Positions 57,901-64,000 of a DNA stretch of 64,000 nucleotides are shown piece after piece. The translations under genes and the position numbers were made by a program. The DNA lies in assembly GCA_014526335.1 (NCBI GenBank), contig JACTAT010000043.1, positions 1,030,302-1,094,301 of the forward strand, given 5' to 3'. Position 1 is the stretch's first letter. Each line of letters starts with the position of its first letter. Under the pieces are notes generated by a model, which was not told the DNA's origin, searched no databases, and saw nothing but the letters and a program-made list of their open reading frames with translations. This DNA is from Chrysaora quinquecirrha. Taxonomy: Eukaryota > Cnidaria > Scyphozoa > Semaeostomeae > Pelagiidae.

Positions 57901-60900
57901 ACGAAGACGACTATTGGCGAAATATGTGGACGATGGTATGTGGAGAAGACGAGCGATCAAGAATTGCAACAAACCGTCATTAAAGTGGAATTCCTGGAAC
58001 CAATTCCACCCCAAGTAGATGGTCCAAACGACAAAGAAGACAACCGCATGCAAACCACATGGAAGAGTTTCATTGTCAGTTCAACAGACCTTTTTAATCA
58101 TTTTTTAAAGTTGTTCTGTTTACCTTGTTCCATTGTACACAGGCACTTAAACTGGACACTATTTTATCCTTCGGCAAACATATAGCGTTTGCATCTACAT
58201 TGAGGTAATACACCTTTTCAACTAAGAGCCTCGTTTTCAAAGTTTACGAAAATTTGTCCCTACGAAAATTTTGACCCCAGATTCAGATTGAGCACCTTCA
58301 TTTTAGTATTGACGCAAATTTTAACGCTTCTAGTCCTTACGATGTTGATTTTGTAGCGACGAAAAGTTTGAAAATCTATAGAGGATATGACCGTGAAAAA
58401 TTGCTCGGGGTGAAATTTTAACCCTCAGTCATTTTTCACGGTCAAATCCTTTATAACTTTTCAAACTTTTATCGTTATAAAATGAACATCGTAAGGACTG
58501 AAAGCGTAAAAACTTGCCCAAACACCAAAACAAAGGTGCTGAATTCGAATCTGAGGTCGAAATTCTTCTGTCACACAATTTCAATTTTTTTTGAAAACGA
58601 GGCCCTTAATTGAAAAGGTATAACCTTGTTTTTTGTACATCCAGGAATTCTTGGGTGTGGGTTTTAAGGAAAGAACCTGTCAAGCAGCATCTGTAATGAC
58701 GGACGCTCAAAACGTCGTGTATGGGCAAGAAAATAAATCTTAAAAGAGGGCTCCCGTGTTGAAATTCCTGGGTACTGTGCTTTGAGGTTACTTCATATTG
58801 CCTTACGTGAATAGACCCTTTTGAATAAACCCGTTAATAGACCCTTAATGTGCCAATCACATATGATTATAACAAAAATATAATTAGCACTGGATTGGGC
58901 AAGAACTTGTTGTTACCAGATACCATCCCTTGCTGATGTGTAAAAGGTAATCGAAAAAAGAGAAAGACCATTGATAGTTCACATCATTATGAAGTATCAT
59001 TACAGAAGTCATTGCTTTATGCCACACCCTTTGAATCCTAATCCTGTAATCTGGATGCTTAAGTTGATCATTCGCTGCAGCTTTTCGTTTTCTGCATTCG
59101 ACACGACAGCATGTAAGATTCCCTGGGCTCCCTCAATGCCTCAAACTAAGCATATGTGAAGAATTGAAGGGTAGCGATGACTGTCAAAATGTTGGAATGT
59201 TTCATTGCTGACATTGCAAGTGGGATTCTTGTGTTCTACAACCGTTATGTGTAAGTAAGTAATATTAAAAACTATGTTTTCTTGAGCTGAAAGTTCTTTT
59301 CTATTGCTTTGTCATTATAATTTAAAATTCTGTAAATAATGCAATTTTTTCTACTTTCCCTATCTTATCCTTTTGAACTGATGTTCAAAAACCTATAAAT
59401 GTAGACCAGTTAACACAAAAAACATGGTTAGAATTTTTTCCTTTTACTCATGAAACTGTTATGTGAGAGTGTTATGTGATTTCAACTAGACTATTCCCTA
59501 TTATTCCGTATTATCCAGTGGGTAAATGAAATGAAAATAAACAAGGAAATTCCTAATTCTGGATTCCATATTCATGATTCTGGTCGGCATTCTGGATTCC
59601 AAAATCTGTGTTTTAAAGATAGCCCAAATTATCAATTGAGTAAAACAATTCTTGTCCCACAAGTGAACTGGAGACGAGAGAGTTCATGAGAACTAAAATT
59701 TGTTTTTGGGAATATTGGAAAATTCTTGTATTACACATAATATTGTAACTACATATACTGAACTAATCTTAAAATTGTATATTGTAATTGATTGAATGAA
59801 GTGGAATTGAATTGAATTAAACAGAGACTGGTTCTTTTATGTTAACAAATTAGATACTGCAAATTGTTGGCATCCAAAAATTTCCTTTCATAGTTGAAAT
59901 TATCTAAATAGCTCTATTCAAAAATTGGCAGATAAAAACTTTGGTTTATTTTCTTCACTGAAATAAAATAAAACAAAAATTTTTGCACTTAATTTATCAG
60001 ACTTACGTATCATCCAGATACCAAATGCCAAAGTAGTCTTTTTCCCGAAGGCTACAGTGTGAAACAACTATATCAAGAAGATCACCTGACAGAAGCTTTG
60101 GCTGAAGAAAAATAAAATAAAATGCTTACAAGTCGTCAAGGAAAATTAAAACAACAATAGCATTATGTTCAATATACCTAAATAAACACAAATTTCCTGA
60201 TTGCCTAACAAGATCAAGCAAGGTTAAAGAACAAGCAGGGTTCAAGAAATGAATTGGATGCTTCTACTTGCTTTGTGCTTAGAGCCAAAACCATATCTTA
60301 CGTGTTTAGAAAAATTGTGGCAATTGTGGCAGGGTTTCCTGTTTATTAGTATGCCAAATTTGAGAGCCTTATGTGTGTGTATGTGTATGTGTGTAAGAAG
60401 AACTGTATAATACTGGTCTTTGAAAAATGAAAGTAGGCCGCATGCAACATTTCGCATGCCTAAATCAGGCAGCGCATGCGAAGGTGTGTAGCAAAGAAGT
60501 ACTGATGTTTGCAAAGATGATCTTAACTAAGATAATAACTATCAACTTTATCAAGATATCAACAAGAAATATAAACTTGAATATGTCACAGAATTTTGTG
60601 AAAAGTTTCTTGGTCAAAGATTTCTCAGTACTAGAGTTTCTAAATTTTTTGGCCATTCCAGAGTCTGGGTTTCTTATAAAGAGTTTCTTATTAAAAAAAT
60701 ATGTGTGCCTTGCAATGCCCACCCCTCATGGCAACATAACATGACAAATAGGGGTGTTAAATGTAGAGAAGTTACACATAGGGACACTCTCAAATCATTG
60801 CTAGGAAGAAAACCTTGCAGGAGCAACTACTGACCAGTGTTTCAGAGCAATGTCAGTGGTCCAAAGCTTGGAGGTTGGGTCACTTGGAGGTTAGTTATTT

Positions 60901-62944
60901 TTGATGCATGGTTATTTGGTTCATCTTAGGTACAACACCTAGTTTGCTTTGCTTCTTTTCCCAGTGATATTGCCATTCTTTATCCAGAAAACAAAGCTGT
61001 GGACAGGAAACATTTCAAAGTGCCGGTCAAACAGATTTCCATCCAACCCGTCTTCCCTTTTGGCATCTAACTGGCACACGGACCACCAATTCTGAGGTTC
61101 TTATGATGAGAAAAACATCACCAGGACCAGATATCTGTTCATAGACAATGGTGGTTACACAGTGCTGAAGGACTTTGTTTACATTGCCTATCTAAACAGC
61201 CATTTCACAATTACTTTGTGCAATAATCAATCAAAGTTTGCTGAATAAGAAACCTTGAACAGTTTGAATGCAATTATACAAAAATTTCTCAGCACTATGA
61301 AACTTGAGATCAGTTTAAAAAAAACGACAACAGATTTTAGCTTACAAGACATGTTTCAGATTCATCATCCATCTTCAGTTAAATTAACGTTTACACGGTG
61401 TGATTATTTATAACAACATTAATTGGAAAATTTACAAAAAACCGTTACAATATTTGAAAATACAAAAGGTAACTTAAAATTTGAGAATTGAGAGTTTAAA
61501 AAATACAATAGTAGGTAATGACAAACTAACCAATAGTAAAAGACACATTATTTGTAAAAGGCACATGATGAATAACATGAAAACAACACGGAGGAAAATT
61601 AAAAGTTCGAACATAAATTGACATGAAACAATTGCTTATTTAAATCTGGCTCTTCCCAGAGAATATGGAGAGCTTCTTTTATCTTTAGTTGGTAAAACGT
61701 TTCTGTATAATCCAGAATAATGAAACAGTTCTCGTTAGAGAGACTACGACAAGATTCAGAACCCTGCAGATGCTTGTATGCGCGAGAATTCTTATCCCTA
61801 GATAAATGTTAACGAACTTGTGTGGAGAAATGATGATTGGTTTCACCAACATAAACGCAATTACATCCCGCACAAGAAAATTTCTAAAAAACACGAGAAC
61901 GGAGCAATTTAGGAATAGGATCCTTCACTGTAAACAAGATCCTAACCTTATAAGAAGAAAAAACTAGCCTTATATCCAAGTCATAATGTGTCTTTTACTA
62001 GTGGTTAGTTTGTCATTAGCTACTATTGTATTTTTAAACTCTCAACTTCCAAATTGTAAGTTACCTTTTGTATTTTCAAATATTGTAACGATTTTTTGTA
62101 AATTTGCCAATTAAATTTGTTATAAAAAATCACACCATGTAAACGTTAATTTAACTGAAGATGGATGATGAATCTGAAACATGTCTTGTAAGCTAAAATC
62201 TGTTGTCGTTTTTTTGAAACTCATCTCAATTATACAAAAAATTATATAGAGTTAAGTTCTGAATATTTTTTCTGATTTGATGGAATATTGCTCTAAAGTT
62301 AAAGCATGGGTCACTTAGTTGCTTTTGCAAGATATTTGTCTCTTGCGATACATTTGAAAGTGTCCATATATGTAACCTCCCTATATATACTTCCCAATTT
62401 GTTACATCCCTTTTTGTAACGTAACATCAAGTCCCAGGGGGTTACCATTACTTAATATAATTTGGGTATGGGTATGTTCCACTCATATGGATGGGTTTTT
62501 AGCCCTGAAATTCTCTAAACATGGGCATGATTTTAACAAAAAAACCCATAAAAGTGGATGGGAAATTGAAGTGTTACATTCGCATCAAGGATGTTTGTGG
62601 TACAATTTCAAGCAATAGAAAGCCCGGAAAGTCTTATTACTCTCATATTCCTTTCATTTTTGCTGATAATACAAAGGGTCTATTTCTGCATAGCCATAGG
62701 TCTACATTAGTGAGTGGGTTTGGGTTTGAAAAATCTGGGTGGTACACCCCGGTCCGGCAGTCCATCTATAAGTGATGTACCCCCCTGGACGTATCGTAAT
62801 AAATTAATAGGCCTTAGTGGTTCAGCTAAGCAAATTTTTAGGCCTACCATAGACTACCTAGTAATCTCGCTATTTTACCTGTACCAGCATTTCTAGTTTT
62901 CTGTCATCAAGCAGACGAATCTCACATCTCTTTGGTTCAGCCAT
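41580..62944 (-). CDS. FRMD4-like FERM-domain scaffold protein (19 exons, 728 aa)
   Basis: Exons: 62879-62944, 60007-60101, 52469-52561, 52254-52338, 52087-52143, 50815-50837, 50287-50367, 50108-50173, 49525-49582, 48180-48266, 47928-48004, 47777-47812, 47459-47597, 46530-46659, 45125-45243, 44477-44593, 42905-42964, 42428-42482, 41580-42322. All are GT-AG; the total is 2187 nt including TGA. The FERM domain is residues ~6-320, the coiled CUPID-like region ~365-480 and a Ser-rich tail ~482-728. Exon-by-exon alignment by eye to remembered FRMD4A/FRMD4B is collinear from RLLDDRKLEMLVQPKLL to the CUPID coils. Those proteins bind Par3 and cytohesins at cell junctions and promote Arf6 activation and epithelial polarity; that role is inferred for this one. 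It is shorter than vertebrate FRMD4 (~1000 aa), mainly in the tail. Confidence 0.88.
42428..46659 (-). CDS. FRMD4-like exons 14-18 (linker and coiled CUPID-like region)
   Basis: Exon 46530-46659: RRTVKDIARELTRSTSSLAL, Ser-rich. Exon 45125-45243: QLVSALKLRKQFLEKRLHER, a coiled coil like the start of the FRMD4 CUPID region. Exon 44477-44593: Asp/Glu/Lys-rich (FREDCYLDENGKDWRRFKLE). Exon 42905-42964: KLQNLKKDCDLQRQVTDAAK, matching the conserved Q-x-[QR]-[IV]-T-[ED]-A-A segment. Exon 42428-42482: LRLLNIQLDDLRNFITQKG. In FRMD4 and INAVA, CUPID binds cytohesin Arf GEFs; the assignment here is by pattern. Confidence 0.82.
43349..43944. mobile_element. mariner-type MITE (copy B)
   Basis: Ends CAGGATATTCCAAAAAAGGA and TTCGTTTGGAACACCCTG are flanked by TA on both sides (43347-43348 and 43945-43946). 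The body matches copy A at 22082-22678. No transposase ORF. It lies in intron 16 of the FRMD4-like gene. Confidence 0.85.
44331..44444. repeat. Penelope-derived hairpin starting ~30 bp downstream of an exon
   Basis: Arms 44331-44371 and 44402-44444 are reverse complements (GATAAACAGCGGGAACATTT / AAATGTTTCCGCTGTTTATC) around a loop with TTCGTCTGAC. The sequence between it and the donor of FRMD4-like exon 16 (TACTCAAAAACTATTCAC) also matches the 9210-9245 repeat. Penelope-family sequence therefore reaches to about 10 bp from the 5' splice site at 44476. Confidence 0.8.
47459..50837 (-). CDS. FRMD4-like exons 6-13 (F2 end and PH-like F3 lobe)
   Basis: Exon 50815-50837 is a 23-nt microexon (AKNGDYI). 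Exons 50287-50367 and 50108-50173 carry STVKLLPNN and VSHYKRMSGLPRGDAI. Exon 49525-49582 carries YLNIVERLPMYGIQFFNVK. Exon 48180-48266 carries ISWRLGVSHRGVGLYDLEE. Exon 47928-48004 carries IYTWNRIENLFYRDKKFSIE. Exon 47777-47812 is a 36-nt microexon (TGSNNSISSLG). Exon 47459-47597 carries the end of F3 (CREAWSISVGYHQLYVN). The L-P-x-Y-G-[IV]-x-[FY]-[FY] and [FW]-x-W-x-x-[IL]-E-N-L-[FY] strings are FERM F2/F3 landmarks. F3 usually binds peptides or phosphoinositides. Confidence 0.9.
51790..51926. repeat. GAT microsatellite
   Basis: Degenerate then pure (GAT)n, in intron 5 of the FRMD4-like gene. The Met-rich frame here is an artefact. Confidence 0.93.
52087..60101 (-). CDS. FRMD4-like exons 2-5 (F1 lobe into F2 lobe)
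   Basis: Exon 60007-60101: PKLLSGDLLDIVVSHCSLRE, then KDYFGIWYLDD. Exon 52469-52561: KKWLRPEKKVLDHSFQK. Exon 52254-52338: LYVPSFTFLKESNTVELFYL. Exon 52087-52143: GNLFCDYKTMFLLAAYVMQ. These give the ubiquitin-like F1 lobe (E-K-[ED]-Y-F-G and the W-L-x-x-x-K-x-[VL]-x-x-[HQ] motif) and the start of the acyl-CoA-binding-like F2 lobe. Intron 2 (52562-60006, 7445 bp) is the largest intron and is full of mobile-element remains. Confidence 0.9.
53099..53120 (+). other. primer-binding-site-like sequence of a BEL/Pao element
   Basis: TTTGGTGCCGTGAGCCGGGA follows a putative 5' LTR end (...CACAAAGATTCATAACA). TTTGGTGCCGTGA-CCGG is a common junction after BEL/Pao 5' LTRs. The LTR start is not certain (somewhere in 52.6-52.8 kb) and no matching 3' LTR was recognised. 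Confidence 0.55.
53379..56580 (+). pseudogene. BEL/Pao LTR-retrotransposon internal region, decayed
   Basis: In order: a gag-like segment (VPMLESKLPEKIR and WDMDKLLEAL); a Cys/His zinc-knuckle block at 53720-53935 (ISEDCKKVSD, CFVCLKREHEAKECR, KRHHVSICE); a degraded protease region without a visible DTG/DSG; a pre-RT segment (SVKLPWKEKD); then directly post-RT sequence at 54790 (VLSVIAKAYDPI, SDASTKAYCAV, IPRLELTAARL); and an integrase zinc-finger/core region at 56190-56560 (HGGVRETL, CVTCRRYEGK, FDFAGSMFVKHG). Many stops and frameshifts are present. The RT palm with its YVDD site is absent. It sits within intron 2 of the FRMD4-like gene on the opposite strand. Confidence 0.85.
57230..58060 (+). 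pseudogene. Probable transposase-derived remnant (MULE-like, uncertain)
   Basis: Fragments in shifting frames resemble a transposase core: FDPILLYKRD, then KGYPVAHLISHHKDEATLGY, FFETIKRC, then FVESFHNRLKTYYMQKKRGK and RRRLLAKYVDDGMW. Pattern [YF]P-[VI]-A-x-x-[IL]-x-x-x-x-[DE]-x-x-x-[LY] followed by N-x-x-[VI]-E-[SR]-x-[HN]-x-x-L-K is seen in MULE-type transposases. Stops and frameshifts make it nonfunctional. The family call is tentative. Confidence 0.45.
58204..58627. repeat. ~420-bp foldback element (two ~205-bp arms)
   Basis: Left arm (GGTAATACACCTTTTCAACT, then AAGAGCCTCGTTTTCAAA) and right arm (TTTTGAAAACGAGGCCCTTA, then ATTGAAAAGGTATAACC) are reverse complements along nearly the whole element. 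The centre is GGGTGAAATTTTAACCC around 58415, flanked by GACCGTGAAAAATT / AATTTTTCACGGTC-like pairing. No coding capacity. In intron 2 of the FRMD4-like gene. Confidence 0.88.
61303..62229 (-). mobile_element. Penelope-like remnant: GIY-YIG fragment between ~250-bp inverted repeats
   Basis: Arms 61303-61553 and 61982-62229 are reverse complements over about 250 bp. The ~430-bp core, read on the minus strand (about 61905 to 61630), encodes CNCVYVGETNHHF, then HLSRDKNSRAYKHLQGSES, then FIILDYTETFYQLKIKEALH and ILWEE. This is the GIY-YIG endonuclease tail of Penelope-like elements (C-x-C-x-YVGET ... R-x-KEAL-x-I-x-WE). One in-frame stop is visible and there is no RT. It lies in intron 1 of the FRMD4-like gene. 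Confidence 0.8.
62879..62944 (-). CDS. FRMD4-like exon 1 (start of FERM F1)
   Basis: ATG at 62944 starts MAEPKRCEIRLLDDRKLEML followed by VQ, exactly 22 codons, ending in phase 0 at CAG|GTAAAA. RC-x-[IV]-x-LLDDRKLE-x-LVQ is the opening of the FRMD4 ubiquitin-like F1 lobe. Intron 1 is 2.8 kb and contains the 61.3-62.2 kb Penelope-like remnant. Confidence 0.88.
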
Positions 62945-63369
62945 GCAAAAATTATCGCCTGCAAAGTTTTACAATATATATCTATAGCTGCTATTCCAAA
63001 TATCCTATTTTTTCCAAACAACAAAACAAAAACAACCAAAAACCAAACAGCCAAAGTCCGCACATGAAGAACAGGTCCATCAATTGAACATGAATTTTCC
63101 GTGAACATTCATCAGCTCTTTCGATGTAATACAGGCCAGGCGCACTTTAAATCAAGGCTTGTTCGGCAGTTTTGCTCAGTTCAGTTCTCTCTAAACGAAA
63201 AAGTGAAGCGTTCTATTATTCTCTATGATTTTCTTGCCTAGGCCAATAATGGCGGCCAGGAAGAAAATTGAAAACTTGAACCGCGGAATCCGCGGGATAT
63301 TTTCGCCTGATTGCGTTTGGCTGTAGGAGAGAAAAGGTGGAATGGGAATGAGGAATACGGAAAAGAAAT
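62945..63369. other. sequence upstream of the FRMD4-like start
   Basis: This should include the 5' UTR and promoter of the FRMD4-like gene, unless a non-coding first exon lies beyond. No core promoter motif could be defended. A CCGCGGAATCCGCGG palindrome at about 63282 resembles one near 53188 inside the BEL/Pao copy. Confidence 0.4.
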
Positions 63370-64000
63370 GGGGGTGGCATGAAAGAAGAAACCTTTTGGG
63401 AATTCAAGAAGAAACTAGAAGGAAAGAAAGAAGAGAGTAGGTCAGTAATAAAAGATCAAAATGGAAACATTAAAGAAACAAGAGAAGAAATTCTTGAAGT
63501 GTATGAGGAATTTTATAAAGATTTATTTAAGAAAAAAGAAAGTAAAACGGGAAAGGAAAAAGAGCGGAGGAAAAGTAAAGTTGAAATTGAAAGAAATACA
63601 GAGAAAAGCAACAAATCAAAGCCCAATTAGATTAACAGAGGAAGATGTAGAAAAGGGTAAAAAGTTGAAAAGAAAAAGGCAGAAGACGCAGAAGGGTGGA
63701 GAAATGAAATGCTGATTAGAGGAGGACAAGTAATGATACGATCTCTGACAAAATGTTTAATTGTATACTGAACGAGCAAGCGATTCCCATGCAATGGCAA
63801 AAGATGAAGATTAAATCAATTTATAAAAATAAAGGTTCAAAGTTGGAAATGAAAAACAGAAGAGGAATATTCTTGACAAATGTCATAAGTAAGCTGTTTG
63901 AAAAAGTTCTTGCAGAAAAGAACAGAGTTCAATCAAAACTAGCAAGTATCAGAATGGAGGGAAAAAGGGAGATCGGTAAAGACAACTGGATTACCTTGCT
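63370..64000 (+). pseudogene. LINE-type retrotransposon ORF2 fragment, continuing off the right edge
   Basis: The frame starting near 63379 (FWEFKKKLEGKK, then VIKDQNGNIKETREEILEVY) resembles the segment before the RT of non-LTR elements. After frame changes at about 63600-63720 it continues as NEMLIRGG, then WQKMKIKSIYKNKGSKLEMK, NRRGIFLTNVISKLFEKVL. These are RT fingers motifs (I-x-x-I-[YF]-K-x-K-G, N-x-R-x-I-x-L-x-[NS]). At least two frameshifts or stops indicate decay. Confidence 0.75.

Noticed and set aside
60242..60744. 85-105-codon ORFs on both strands
   Set aside because: No domain; overlapping on opposite strands within intron 1 of the FRMD4-like gene.
1..64000. tRNA, rRNA or other structural RNA genes
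   Set aside because: I saw no cloverleaf with A/B boxes and no rRNA-like conserved segment by eye; a dedicated RNA scan was not possible.

Overview
This is eukaryotic, intron-rich, AT-rich DNA from an animal. The case rests on three spliced genes with strong animal signatures, introns with GT-AG borders, extracellular domain modules bounded by phase-1 introns, and abundant animal-type transposons (Penelope-like, BEL/Pao, PIF/Harbinger, mariner-like MITEs). The mix of an FRMD4-like FERM protein, an INF2-like formin and a mosaic discoidin/EGF/sushi/hyalin-repeat protein, with a short TTAGGG-type tract, would fit a cnidarian (anthozoan) or a similar invertebrate. The species itself cannot be read from the sequence.

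All three recognised genes lie on the minus strand. (1) At the left edge, 1071-1473 is the first coding exon of an INF2-like formin whose remainder lies outside the window. (2) From 36830 down to 13500 there is a complete 25-exon gene for a predicted secreted 1223-residue mosaic protein: signal peptide, F5/8C (discoidin) domain, ten EGF modules, two sushi modules, two HYR modules, a divergent sushi-like module, two GCC2/GCC3 (ephrin-receptor-like) modules and one Ig domain. (3) From 62944 down to 41580 there is a complete 19-exon gene for a 728-residue FRMD4-like protein: FERM domain, a coiled CUPID-like region and a Ser-rich tail. I rebuilt both full genes by hand from splice sites. Coding lengths sum to 3672 and 2187 nt, both divisible by three, and every junction keeps phase.

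Around and inside these genes are mobile elements. 1.5-13.4 kb is gene-poor: GAT microsatellites, a Penelope-like element (5.9-9.4 kb) with inverted ends and nested insertions, and two minisatellites. The introns of the mosaic gene hold a PIF/Harbinger derivative with an intact Myb-like ORF, a mariner-like MITE, a 262-bp MITE, a ~540-bp TIR element and foldback sequences. 36.9-41.5 kb is intergenic, with a LINE RT scrap and hairpins. The 7.4-kb intron 2 of the FRMD4-like gene contains a decayed BEL/Pao retrotransposon lacking its RT core, a transposase-like remnant and a ~420-bp foldback element. Its intron 1 holds a second Penelope-like remnant between inverted repeats. The right edge carries a decayed LINE on the plus strand.

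The three genes do not form a pathway: one encodes an extracellular adhesion/matrix-type protein, one a membrane-cortex scaffold and one an actin regulator. No bacterial features, CRISPR array or recognisable RNA gene was found. The most novel items are the domain order of the 25-exon mosaic protein, the paired Penelope-like remnants framed by inverted repeats, and a Penelope-derived hairpin starting about 30 bp inside an intron of the FRMD4-like gene.
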